From positions 2,604,001-2,668,000 of the forward strand of contig NZ_CP104381.1 in assembly GCF_030582395.1 (NCBI RefSeq): a DNA stretch of 64,000 nt. Direction: 5' to 3'. Source of the DNA: Ralstonia pickettii (GTDB taxonomy: Bacteria; Pseudomonadota; Gammaproteobacteria; Burkholderiales; Burkholderiaceae). Numbering within the stretch: the stretch's first letter is position 1; every line of letters starts with the position of its first letter. The translations under genes and the position numbers were made by a program. The notes beneath the pieces were generated by a model, which was not told the origin of the DNA, searched no databases, and saw only the letters and a list, made by a program, of their open reading frames with translations. Below are positions 19,401-30,324 of this stretch, piece by piece.

Positions 19401-20354
19401 ATGTACCGCCCATCTAGATTTGCCCGCATTTGCGCGGCAGCGCTTGCTCTTGCTGCGCTCGCTTGCAGCCCATCACACGCGCACGGCATTGCTGGCAACC
19501 GCTTCTTTCCGGGAACACTGAATTTCGACGACCCCGCTGTTGCTGACGAATTCTCGATCACCGCTGGCACCGTGCAACACCCAGGCGACGGCGGCAACGT
19601 CATGGATCGCGGTGCGACAGTCTCGTTCGCGCGGCTGCTGACACCAGAGGTCTCGATCGGCTTTGACACTGGCTTCATCCGGCGCGACTGGGAAGGTGCA
19701 CGCCAGCCCGGCGCGACCGGTTCCGACTTGATTCTCAAATCCCGGCTCTACGAAGACGATCTGAACGAGACGCTTGTGGCCGCGTCGCTGATCTATGGGC
19801 TGCCCCAGACCGGCGCTAAACGCCTCGGCGCCAGCACTTCAGCGACCATCGCGCCCAGCCTGTACGTTGGCCAGGGGTTCGGATCGCTGCCTGATGCCTG
19901 GTCCTGGTTGCGCCCGTTCGGCATCACGGCGGGCGTCAGCGTGGCCGTACCGACCAGCAAAGCATCGGACAACCTGAGCTATGACCCGATGACGCGACAG
20001 TTCAACCCTGTAAGGACAGCCAACGTCACCACCGTGCATTGGGGGTTCGCATTGGAGTACAGCACGCTCTATTTGACGGATCGGTTTGTACCCGGCGTGC
20101 TCCCCAAAGAGGAACCCCTCCACCAATGGATCCCCTTGGTTGAGTTCGCATTCGACTCACCACGCGGTCAGCGCACGCGCGGCACCGTCAACCCTGGCGT
20201 CGCCTACATCAAAGATACATGGCAGGTGGCAGCCGAGCTGGTCCTGCCGTTGACCCACGGATCGACACGGGGCGTGGGCGCCAATTTGCAGGTGTTGTTC
20301 TTCCTGGACGATTTCCTGCCGGCGCTGTTCGGAAAGCCGATACTGACCCGCTAG
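19401..20354 (+). CDS. exported, probably outer-membrane protein of unknown function
   Basis: A 317-residue protein with a clear signal peptide (hydrophobic AAALALAALA, cleavage probably after SHA). The mature part has alternating short strands and ends FFLDDFLPALFGKPILTR, compatible with an outer-membrane barrel. I do not recognise a named family beyond predicted transporters of this kind. The ATG at 19401 is the only start that places the signal peptide correctly. It follows dmeF by 143 bp and could help metal leave the periplasm, or could belong with the Mn-regulated exchanger downstream (inference). Confidence 0.65.
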   Translation: MYRPSRFARICAAALALAALACSPSHAHGIAGNRFFPGTLNFDDPAVADEFSITAGTVQHPGDGGNVMDRGATVSFARLLTPEVSIGFDTGFIRRDWEGARQPGATGSDLILKSRLYEDDLNETLVAASLIYGLPQTGAKRLGASTSATIAPSLYVGQGFGSLPDAWSWLRPFGITAGVSVAVPTSKASDNLSYDPMTRQFNPVRTANVTTVHWGFALEYSTLYLTDRFVPGVLPKEEPLHQWIPLVEFAFDSPRGQRTRGTVNPGVAYIKDTWQVAAELVLPLTHGSTRGVGANLQVLFFLDDFLPALFGKPILTR

Positions 20355-20368
20355 CAGGGGTGCTCTGC

Positions 20369-20374
20369 TACACT
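20369..20374 (+). promoter_or_regulatory. possible -10 element of the riboswitch transcript
   Basis: TACACT lies seven bases before position 20381, where the first stem of the riboswitch begins. The -35 is poor. The position fits a transcript starting just ahead of the aptamer. Confidence 0.35.
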
Positions 20375-20380
20375 GCGGCC

Positions 20381-20516
20381 CGTTGTCATTGGGGAGTAGC
20401 CATTCCGGGCGCAATGCTCGGAAGTCCACATCAACAAACTTGAGACCGTGCTGTCTCATGGTGTGGACAGCCTCTGCTGTAAGCAGAGCCGCCAGGCGAG
20501 ACCTTTGGCCGCGACG
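20381..20516 (+). promoter_or_regulatory. yybP-ykoY (manganese) riboswitch
   Basis: The two conserved strands of the yybP-ykoY aptamer are present: ggggagtag at 20391-20399 and gagacctttggcc at 20498-20510. The closing stem is cgttgt (20381-20386) with gcgacg (20511-20516), including wobble pairs. Internal helices pair gtccaca (20424-20430) with tgtggac (20462-20468), tgaga (20441-20445) with tctca (20454-20458), and ctctgc (20472-20477) with gcagag (20483-20488). This RNA class binds Mn(II) and turns on exporters. The 70 bases to the exchanger start contain a self-complementary cgacgcgcgtcg (20534-20545), a candidate expression platform. Confidence 0.85.
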
Positions 20517-20586
20517 TGCACACCCCGGCCGGGCGACGCGCGTCGTCGTGCCATGGGTTGATCGCGTTGCCTGGCCACCTTATTGC

Positions 20587-21597
20587 ATGCTCCTCACGAT
20601 CGGTCTTTTCCTGATGTCGGCAGGCACCATTTATTTGGCCTGCGAATACTTCGTCAACGGCATCGAATGGTGCGGCAAGCGACTGAATCTTGGCGCCACA
20701 GCCGTCGGCTCAGTATTGGCCGCTTTTGGGACCGCACTGCCTGAAAGTGCCGTCACGTTCGTGGCTGTGGTCTTCGGTTCGACGGCCGAGCAGAAGGACC
20801 TCGGTGTCGGCGCTGCGATGGGCGGCCCGCTTGTCCTGGCCACACTCGCGTATGCGGTTGTTGGTTTGGCGTTGATGATGAATCGACGCCGGCTTGGCCG
20901 CGCTACCGCGGAAGTCAAGGTCGACCATGCCCGCATGAGCCGCGACCAAGCGGGCTTCCTTGGCGTCTTTGTTGTCAAGGTTGCCCTGGGGCTTGTTGCC
21001 TTTGCATATAAGCCTTGGCTCGGCATCCTTTTCCTCGTGGCGTATGCGATCTACGTCTGGCGCGAGATCAAGGACAGTGACACGGCACCGGAGGAAGAGG
21101 CGCTGGAGCCCCTCTCGATTCGCCCGAAGTTGGCGGAACCTCCACTGGGGTGGGCTGTGCTGCAAGCGCTGCTCGCGCTGGTCGTCATCGGCGGGGCTTC
21201 GCACGTCTTCGTGGCACAGCTCGAAGCGATTGGCACAGCGCTGCACTGGCCAGCACACCTTGTCGCGCTGCTGCTCAGCCCCGTTGCGACCGAGTTGCCC
21301 GAGACGATGAACGCCCTGATTTGGGTCCGCCAGGGCAAGGAACGCCTCGCCTTGGCCAACATCTCGGGAGCCATGATGATTCAGGCCACCATCCCGAGCG
21401 CACTGGGGATCTTCTTCACGCCGTGGCGATTTGATGGGCCGCTGCTTGCGTCCGGCATCATTACCGCGGTCGCCATCCTGTTCTTGTGGATGATGTTCCG
21501 GCGCGGCGTCATGCATGGGCGAACCTTGATAGCAGTCAGCTCCTTGTACGCGCTCTTTGCGCTTGTTCTTGCGATCGGATTTCCGGTCACCCGCTAG
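20587..21597 (+). CDS. CaCA-family cation exchanger under Mn riboswitch control
   Basis: Inner-membrane antiporter of 336 residues with about ten helices. The two alpha repeats of the Ca/cation antiporter superfamily are visible: FGTALPESAVTF near residue 48 and SPVATELPETMNALIW near residue 231. They are separated by an acidic loop (SDTAPEEEALEP). Annotation by homology would say sodium/calcium exchanger. However, the yybP-ykoY riboswitch immediately upstream points to Mn(II) export. ATG 20587 is preferred; it has a weak ribosome-binding site, and an in-frame GTG at 20548 is possible. Confidence 0.85.
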   Translation: MLLTIGLFLMSAGTIYLACEYFVNGIEWCGKRLNLGATAVGSVLAAFGTALPESAVTFVAVVFGSTAEQKDLGVGAAMGGPLVLATLAYAVVGLALMMNRRRLGRATAEVKVDHARMSRDQAGFLGVFVVKVALGLVAFAYKPWLGILFLVAYAIYVWREIKDSDTAPEEEALEPLSIRPKLAEPPLGWAVLQALLALVVIGGASHVFVAQLEAIGTALHWPAHLVALLLSPVATELPETMNALIWVRQGKERLALANISGAMMIQATIPSALGIFFTPWRFDGPLLASGIITAVAILFLWMMFRRGVMHGRTLIAVSSLYALFALVLAIGFPVTR

Positions 21598-21774
21598 CGG
21601 GACGCCTTGCATCGTTTCATGCTGTCGACACACAGCGGGAACCCTGCGAGCCAGCGGTGGACTCCCGAACGGCAAAACGACAACGTCGACTCCGGCTCCG
21701 CGCTCTCCTCGCGAGTCAGCTCGGCGCTTGTTCCAATGTCCTTCGCGAAGCTGACACGACCAGCAGATACGTCG

Positions 21775-21798
21775 GTGGATCAGTGGATCAGTGGATCA
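21775..21798. repeat. three perfect 8-bp tandem units at the oxyR 3' end
   Basis: The unit gtggatca is repeated three times without change. The stop codon and last two codons of oxyR lie inside it, so a change in copy number would alter the OxyR C-terminus by a few residues. Confidence 0.7.
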
Positions 21799-22735
21799 GC
21801 GGCGTGGGCGGCAACAGCTTGACGCCGGGCAGTTCGCATTGCGCGACCGCCTTGGCCACCGCCTCGATGGCGGCAATGCGGGTAAAGCTCTTGCGCCAGG
21901 CCAGAACAACACGGCGGTCGGGCACCGGCTCCTGGAACGGTACGTAGGTCAGGAGATCGGTGGCGGCGGGCTGCATGTTCGGCACCGATGTACGCGGCAG
22001 CACGGTAATGCCGACACCGCTGGCAACCATATGCCGGATCGTTTCGAGCGACGAGCCTTCGAACGTCTTCTGGATACCGTCGGCGTTCTGCGAGAAGCGC
22101 GACAGCTCGGGACACACGCCCAGCACGTGATCGCGGAAGCAATGGCCGTTGCCGAGCAATAGCATGGTTTGCTGCTTGAGCGCCTCCGGGTCCACCGACG
22201 ACGCCGTGGCCAGTTCATGACCGCGCGGCACCGCCACGACAAAAGGCTCGTCGTACAGCGGCACAGTCATCAGGCCGGCCTCGGGAAACGGCTCGGCCAT
22301 GATGGCGCAGTCGATCTCGCCCTGCTTGAGCAGCTCCACCAGCCGCACGGTGAAATTCTCCTGCAGCATCAGCGGCATCTGCGGGACGGTGTTGATCATC
22401 TGCTTGACCAGCGCGGGCAGCAGGTACGGGCCGATCGTATAAATCACCCCAAGCCGCAGCGGCCCGGCCAGCGGGTCCATCCCCTGCTTGGCGATCTCGC
22501 GGATCGCCATCGTCTGTTCGAGCACACGTTGCGCTTGCGTGACGATCTGCTCGCCGACGGGCGTGACGCTCACTTCCGAGGCGCCGCGCTCGAAGATCTG
22601 CACGGCCAGTTCGTCTTCCAGCTTCTTGATGGCGACCGACAATGTCGGTTGCGAGACGAAGCAGGCCTCGGCGGCACGCCCAAAGTGGCGTTCCCGCGCG
22701 ACGGCGACGATGTATTTGAGTTCGGTGAGCGTCAT
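21788..22735 (-). CDS. oxyR: peroxide-sensing LysR regulator OxyR
   Basis: Redox-switched activator of peroxide defence; 315 residues. The N-terminal HTH reads HFGRAAEACFVSQPTLSVAI. The two sensing cysteines fall exactly at 199 and 208 (GNGHCFRDHVLGVCPEL) when ATG 22735 is used, which also fixes the start. The core TxxPxxLPALV-type segment (TIGPYLLPALV) is canonical. Likely targets in this window are katG, dps and perhaps the small membrane gene between them. It is divergent from the metallophosphoesterase gene. Confidence 0.95.
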   Translation of the reverse strand: MTLTELKYIVAVARERHFGRAAEACFVSQPTLSVAIKKLEDELAVQIFERGASEVSVTPVGEQIVTQAQRVLEQTMAIREIAKQGMDPLAGPLRLGVIYTIGPYLLPALVKQMINTVPQMPLMLQENFTVRLVELLKQGEIDCAIMAEPFPEAGLMTVPLYDEPFVVAVPRGHELATASSVDPEALKQQTMLLLGNGHCFRDHVLGVCPELSRFSQNADGIQKTFEGSSLETIRHMVASGVGITVLPRTSVPNMQPAATDLLTYVPFQEPVPDRRVVLAWRKSFTRIAAIEAVAKAVAQCELPGVKLLPPTPLIH

Positions 22736-22757
22736 GACGATCAATCGGCTTGAGGAT

Positions 22758-22792
22758 ATCGATAGATTTTACCAAGGGACGTGCAATATTGC
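22758..22792. promoter_or_regulatory. dyad elements upstream of oxyR
   Basis: Two short palindromic elements lie in the 151-bp divergent region: atcgatag (22758-22765) and gcaatattgc (22783-22792). The first is close to the ATAG half-site of OxyR and recurs as ctatcgat near 17398. They could serve autoregulation. Weak evidence. Confidence 0.3.
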
Positions 22793-22886
22793 TTGCGGTC
22801 GAACGGTTGGCCGGCATTGACAACGCTGCCGGTCGCCCCATCTTCCGTGGATTCGCCCCACCAAAACAAAAAGGAGCCGCTCCACC

Positions 22887-24050
22887 ATGCGTGACGAACC
22901 TACCGGCAGCCGATCCCTGCCCCGCGGCAGGCGACGCTTCCTGACGACGGCCGTGGCGCTCATGGCAGCGCTGCATCTCTACATCGGGTGGCGGCTGCTA
23001 CCGGATCTGGGCTGGAACGGGGCGGGTTGGGCTGCCGGCATCCTTTTCCTGCTCGTTTCGACGGTCATGATCCCCACCGGGATGGCGGCGCGCTTTGTGA
23101 TCCGCCCCATCTCGCTGGCGGATCGCGTGTCTTGGTTCGGTGCGTTGCTGATGGGCCTGTTCTCTTCGTTGTTCGTGCTGACACTGCTGCGCGACATCGC
23201 GCTGATCGTGCTGCCCCGGGCCTATCGGCACGACTCGGCCCTGCTCGTCGTTGTACTCACGTTGCTGGTGACATTTGTCGGCTACGTCAACGCGCGCCGC
23301 ATCCCCCGCGTCGCCCGGGTGACGGTGCCCATTGCGGGCCTGCCGGCGCCGCTGCACGGCTTCACCATCGCGCAAATCACCGATCTGCATGTCGGCCCCA
23401 CCATCAAGCGTGCGTATGTCGCGGGCGTGGTGGACCGGCTCAATGCGCTGCAACCGGATGTCATCGCCGTGACAGGTGATCTGGTGGACGGCGAGGTGGA
23501 CGTGTTGCGTCCGCATATCGCGCCGCTCGCAGGCATGTCGGCAAGGCACGGCGTTTTTGCGGTGACGGGCAATCACGAGTACTACTCGGGCGTCGGTCCC
23601 TGGGTGTCCGAGTTTGAGCGGCTGGGCATGCGAGTCTTGATGAACGAGCATGCAGTGCTGGAACACGACGGCGCGCCGCTGGTGATTGCGGGCGTAACCG
23701 ATTTCAGCGCGGGCAAGTTTGACGCGGCGCACGCGAGCGATCCGGCCCTGGCGCTGGCAGGATCCCCCCCTGGGGTGACGCCGACCGTCCTGCTCGCGCA
23801 CCAACCGCGCACCGCCCCGGCCGCCGCAGAGGCCGGCTTTGACCTGCAACTATCGGGGCACACGCATGGCGGCCAGTTCTGGCCGTGGAGCCTGTTCGTT
23901 CCGCTGCAGCAGCCCTTTACGGCCGGGTTGCACAAGCTGGGGCGCCTGTGGATCTACACCAGCCGCGGCACCGGATATTGGGGCCCGCCCAAGCGGTTCG
24001 GTGCGCCATCGGAGATCACGCTGATACGGCTGGAGCCAACCGTCGGCTAA
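22887..24050 (+). CDS. membrane-anchored metallophosphoesterase
   Basis: A 387-residue protein with about four to five N-terminal membrane helices (residues 20-140), preceded by an RRRFL sequence, and a calcineurin-like phosphoesterase domain. The metal motifs are complete: DLHVG (166-170), GDLVDG (197-202), GNHEYY (228-233) and GHTHGGQ near 330. It resembles the YkuE/YaeI group that acts on lipids or nucleotides at the envelope. Substrate unknown. AAGGAG is a strong ribosome-binding site for ATG 22887. Confidence 0.86.
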   Translation: MRDEPTGSRSLPRGRRRFLTTAVALMAALHLYIGWRLLPDLGWNGAGWAAGILFLLVSTVMIPTGMAARFVIRPISLADRVSWFGALLMGLFSSLFVLTLLRDIALIVLPRAYRHDSALLVVVLTLLVTFVGYVNARRIPRVARVTVPIAGLPAPLHGFTIAQITDLHVGPTIKRAYVAGVVDRLNALQPDVIAVTGDLVDGEVDVLRPHIAPLAGMSARHGVFAVTGNHEYYSGVGPWVSEFERLGMRVLMNEHAVLEHDGAPLVIAGVTDFSAGKFDAAHASDPALALAGSPPGVTPTVLLAHQPRTAPAAAEAGFDLQLSGHTHGGQFWPWSLFVPLQQPFTAGLHKLGRLWIYTSRGTGYWGPPKRFGAPSEITLIRLEPTVG

Positions 24051-24236
24051 GCCGCAAGCGCCGGCATCCGAAAAGTATCCTATGACATCAATGTCTTGCC
24101 GCCTGCCGAATCGGCCCGCACCTTCATGGTGCATCCGAAAATTGTAACGACGCCTCATACCGGCGACATTTCGGTCTATGTCGTTCGGTTGACCGGGCTA
24201 GAATCGCTCGACCCGCTGGCACATCCGCACCCTCCC

Positions 24237-25256
24237 ATGTCGATCGATCACCCGCCTTTGCAAAACCCTGCCACGCTGCTCGAAATCGTGCGAGCGCAGT
24301 CCCAGATCGCCAAGCTCGGCACCGATCTGGGCGCCATCATGGCGTTGGTGACCGAGCGGGCACAGCATCTGACGTGCGCGACGGGCGCGGTGGTCGAAAT
24401 GGCGGAAGGCGATGAGATGGTCTATCGCGCCACGTCGGGCCTGACCGAAACGCTGCTGGGCCTGCGACTTGCGCGCCAGGGCAGCCTGTCGGGCCTGTGC
24501 GTACAGACCGGCGAAATCCTGCACTGCACCGATTCCGAAACCGACCCGCGCGTCGACCGTGAGGCCTGCCGCCGCGTAGGTCTGCGCTCGATGGTGGTCA
24601 CACCGCTGCGCCACCTCGACACCACGGTCGGCGTGCTCAAGCTGGTTGCGCCGGAGGTCGACGCCTTCAGCGCCAGCGACATCGGCGTGCTGGAGTTGAT
24701 GTCCGAGCTGATTGCCTCGGCCATGTTCCACGCCGCCAACGCCGAGCGCGATCAGCTGTACCTGCGCGCGACGCACGACGCTCTGACGGACCTGCCCAAC
24801 CGCGCGCTGTTCTATGACCGCCTGCGGCAGTCGATCCATCTGGCGCAACGCGCGCACGGTGGCTTGGGCGTGCTCAACATCGACATGGACAACCTCAAAC
24901 TCATCAACGATCGGCATGGGCATCGCGCGGGCGATGCGGCGATACGCGAGACCGCACAGCGCATGGGCCGCACGGCACGACGCTCCGACACGGTGGCGCG
25001 CGTGGGCGGCGACGAGTTTGCCGTGCTGCTGCCTGGCATTGGCGCGCGGGCCGATGCACAGGCGCAAAGCGAGCGGCTCATTGAAGAGGTGCAGCAGCCG
25101 TACGTGTTCGAGGGCCAGCCACTGGACCTTCGCGTGAGCGTCGGCATCGCGGTCATGCCAGAAGACGGCACGGAGATCACCACCCTGCTCGATCAGGCCG
25201 ATCGCGAAATGTACAGCACCAAGCGCGAGCGCAAGCAGGCGCAGCTCGCGCACTAA
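24237..25256 (+). CDS. GAF-GGDEF diguanylate cyclase
   Basis: Predicted soluble c-di-GMP synthase of 339 residues. A GAF sensor domain (about 17-170) is followed by a GGDEF domain (about 178-335). The active-site GGDEF at 257-261 is intact and the inhibitory I-site RRSD lies exactly five residues before it, so the enzyme should be active and product-inhibited. I chose ATG 24237; a longer frame from 24096 contains unconserved sequence. The GAF ligand is unknown. Confidence 0.88.
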   Translation: MSIDHPPLQNPATLLEIVRAQSQIAKLGTDLGAIMALVTERAQHLTCATGAVVEMAEGDEMVYRATSGLTETLLGLRLARQGSLSGLCVQTGEILHCTDSETDPRVDREACRRVGLRSMVVTPLRHLDTTVGVLKLVAPEVDAFSASDIGVLELMSELIASAMFHAANAERDQLYLRATHDALTDLPNRALFYDRLRQSIHLAQRAHGGLGVLNIDMDNLKLINDRHGHRAGDAAIRETAQRMGRTARRSDTVARVGGDEFAVLLPGIGARADAQAQSERLIEEVQQPYVFEGQPLDLRVSVGIAVMPEDGTEITTLLDQADREMYSTKRERKQAQLAH

Positions 25257-25272
25257 GCCGGGGCCCCAGCCC

Positions 25273-27420
25273 TCAAACGCGCAGGTAGTGCTCGCGCTCG
25301 CCCAGCCAGCGCTTCAGATGGGTATCGACGGCTTCGGGAAACCGCGCGAGCATGTCGTCCGCCGCACCCTGCGCAAACTCGACGAGCCATGCATCGTGGT
25401 TCAGGTCGGCAAAGCGCAGCATCGCTTCGCCCGACTGCCGCGCGCCGAGAAACTCGCCGGGGCCGCGGATCTCCAGATCGCGCCGGGCGATTTCGAAACC
25501 ATCGGTGGTCTCGCGCATGGTTTGCAGGCGCTGCTTGGCCGTCGGCGACAGCGGCGCCTGGTACAGCAGCACGCACACGGATTCCGCTGTGCCGCGCCCC
25601 ACCCGCCCGCGTAGCTGGTGCAGCTGCGCAAGGCCAAAGCGCTCGGCGTGCTCAATCACCATCAACGAGGCATTGGGCACGTCCACACCCACCTCGATGA
25701 CCGTGGTGGCGACCAGCACGTGCAGGTCACCGCCGGCGAAGGCGCTCATCACGGCGGCCTTCTCGGCGGATGGCAAGCGTCCGTGCACGAGGCCGACCTT
25801 CAGACCCTGCAGACTTTCCGAAAGCGTTTCAAAGGTTTCGACGGCGGTCTGCAGCTGCAGCGCCTCGCTCTCTTCGATCAGCGGGCACACCCAATAGACC
25901 TGTCGCCCTTCGCGGGCGGCAGCGTAGATGCGTTCAATCACTTCGTCGCGGCGCGCATCATTCACCAGACGCGTGACGATGGGCGTGCGGCCGGGCGGCA
26001 ACTCGTCGATGGCGGAAACGTCGAGGTCAGCGTAGTACGTCATCGCCAGCGTGCGCGGGATCGGCGTGGCCGACATCATCAGCTGATGCGGCACCTGGGC
26101 GTTGGCGGCGGGTGCGTCGCCATTGCTCGCCTTGCCGCGCAGGGCAAGCCGCTGCGCCACGCCAAATCGATGCTGCTCATCCACCACCGCCAGGCCGAGG
26201 CGCGCGAACGTGACCGCATCCTGAATCAGCGCGTGGGTGCCAATCACGAGTTGCGCGGTGCCGGCGACCACGCGCGCGGCCGCCTCGTCCTTCTGCTTGC
26301 GCTTGAGGCTGCCGGCCAGCCAGACGATGTCCACACCCAGCGGTTCGAGCCACGCAGAAAGCTTGCGATAGTGCTGCTCGGCCAGGAGTTCGGTCGGCGC
26401 CATCAGCGCAGCCTGCCAGCCGGCATCGATGGCCTGGCAGGCCGCCAGCGCCGCAATGACGGTCTTGCCGCTGCCCACGTCGCCCTGGAGCAACCGCTGC
26501 ATCGGGTACGGGTGTGCGAGGTCGGCGCGAATCTCATCCCACACGCGGGCCTGCGCGCCGGTCAGCTTGAACGGCAGCGCATTCATGAACCGCGCGAGCA
26601 GCCCATCCTTGCCGCTGTCGCGCAGGATGGGCGCATTGCGCATGCGGCGCGCGGCCTGCGCCCGCTTGAGCGACAACTGCTGCGACAGCAGTTCATCGAA
26701 CTTGATGCGCAGCCACGCCGGGTGCGTGCGCTCGACGAGGCTGTGCTCGTCGACATCGGGCGTCGGCTGATGCAGCAGGCGCACGGCGTCGGCGGGCGTC
26801 ATCAACTTGAGCGGGGCGAGCGGACCGGTGATGAGGCTGTTCGGCAGCGTTTCCGGCAGCGGCGTACGCGCAAGTGCGTTCAGAATCGCCTTGCGCAAAT
26901 AGGCCTGCGCCACGCCAGCGGTGCTCGGATACACCGGTGTCAGACGGTCGGGCAGCGGTTCATCCTCCGCCACCGCGCGCACGGTCGGGTGCACCATCTC
27001 GGCGCCGAAGAAGCCGCCGCGCACCTCGCCGCGCACACGCAGGCGCACGCCCTCGGCCATCTGCTTGACCTGGCTGCTGTAGAAGTTGAGAAAGCGTAGA
27101 ACCAGCTCGCCCGAGTCATCGGCGATATGCACGACGAGTTGCCGGCGCGGCCGGAACGCCACTTCATTGCGCGTGACCGTGCCTTCCACCTGCGCGGCCC
27201 AGCCGGTATTGGCCCGCGCCGTGGCTTCGGCAATGGTCAGGAGCGTGGTCTCGTCCTCGTAGCGCATCGGCAGGTGCAGGACGAGATCGACATCGCGATG
27301 CAGGCCCAGCTTGGCGAGTTTGTCGGCCGGGCGGGCCGATTTTGCCGTGGCCTTGGCCGCTTTATCTGCCGTGGCCGCGCGCTTTGGCTTGGGCGCCGCC
27401 GCAGTATCAGCGTCGGGCAT
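25273..27420 (-). CDS. recG: ATP-dependent DNA helicase RecG
   Basis: Branched-DNA helicase that regresses stalled forks and processes Holliday junctions; 715 residues. An Ala/Lys-rich N-terminal tail (residues 1-30) is followed by the OB wedge domain. The helicase core has LLQGDVGSGKTVIA (Walker A), VVDEQHRFGV (DEQH box) and MSATPIPRTLAMT. The C-terminal motif VI region reads RGRVGRG, and TRG-type residues follow. I chose ATG 27420. It is divergent from queA with 131 bp between starts. Confidence 0.95.
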   Translation of the reverse strand: MPDADTAAAPKPKRAATADKAAKATAKSARPADKLAKLGLHRDVDLVLHLPMRYEDETTLLTIAEATARANTGWAAQVEGTVTRNEVAFRPRRQLVVHIADDSGELVLRFLNFYSSQVKQMAEGVRLRVRGEVRGGFFGAEMVHPTVRAVAEDEPLPDRLTPVYPSTAGVAQAYLRKAILNALARTPLPETLPNSLITGPLAPLKLMTPADAVRLLHQPTPDVDEHSLVERTHPAWLRIKFDELLSQQLSLKRAQAARRMRNAPILRDSGKDGLLARFMNALPFKLTGAQARVWDEIRADLAHPYPMQRLLQGDVGSGKTVIAALAACQAIDAGWQAALMAPTELLAEQHYRKLSAWLEPLGVDIVWLAGSLKRKQKDEAAARVVAGTAQLVIGTHALIQDAVTFARLGLAVVDEQHRFGVAQRLALRGKASNGDAPAANAQVPHQLMMSATPIPRTLAMTYYADLDVSAIDELPPGRTPIVTRLVNDARRDEVIERIYAAAREGRQVYWVCPLIEESEALQLQTAVETFETLSESLQGLKVGLVHGRLPSAEKAAVMSAFAGGDLHVLVATTVIEVGVDVPNASLMVIEHAERFGLAQLHQLRGRVGRGTAESVCVLLYQAPLSPTAKQRLQTMRETTDGFEIARRDLEIRGPGEFLGARQSGEAMLRFADLNHDAWLVEFAQGAADDMLARFPEAVDTHLKRWLGEREHYLRV

Positions 27421-27551
27421 AGGAGCAGCATCAGTGGCGGAACGGGCGCGAGACGGCACAGGACGTTTACAATGGCGAACTTTGCGAGTCGCCCGATTGT
27501 ACCGGCGCCCGCGACCATCACTTGGCGCAATCCACGTCTGCGCCACTTTTC

Positions 27552-29776
<2,225 letters not shown>

Positions 29777-29881
29777 GCCGCCTTCGCAGGGCGCCGGGCG
29801 CGCCCATTTGCCGCAGCATCGCAATGGTAGAATGTCGGGTCCGATTTTTGACCGATTGACGAACCATTACGGAGTTCTGAC

Positions 29882-30214
29882 GTGTTCCTGATTTCCGACG
29901 CTTACGCGCAAACTGCACCGGCAGCTGGTGGTGCCGCGGGTGGCCTGATGAGCTTCCTGCCCATCATCCTGATGTTCGTGGTGCTGTGGTTCATCATGAT
30001 CCGCCCGCAAATGAAGCGCCAGAAAGAAACCAAGGCGATGCTCGAAGCCCTGGCCAAGGGCGACGAAGTGGTCACCGCCGGCGGCATTCTCGGCAAGGTG
30101 AGCAAGGTGGCCGAGCAGTACGTCACCGTGGAAATCGCTGCCAACACCGAAATCACTGTGCAGAAGAGCGCCGTGACGACCGTGCTGCCCAAGGGCACGC
30201 TCAAGGCGCTGTAA
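29882..30214 (+). CDS. yajC: preprotein translocase accessory subunit YajC
   Basis: Small single-span membrane protein (110 residues) of the SecDF-YajC complex that assists protein export. The transmembrane segment FLPIILMFVVLWFIMIRPQ and the following KGDEVVTAGGILGKV are characteristic. The start is GTG at 29882, supported by ACGGAG upstream and by homologues that begin directly with MFLISDAYAQ. Confidence 0.95.
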   Translation: MFLISDAYAQTAPAAGGAAGGLMSFLPIILMFVVLWFIMIRPQMKRQKETKAMLEALAKGDEVVTAGGILGKVSKVAEQYVTVEIAANTEITVQKSAVTTVLPKGTLKAL

Positions 30215-30324
30215 TCGCCCCATCCAGGCGCCGCGCACGATTGCGCCGGCGCCGGAACCCCAGGCAGCGCCTATTCTAAGAATCCGCGCCCGCGCCCCTC
30301 GGCGTCGCCTCTCTGCATTCCAAG

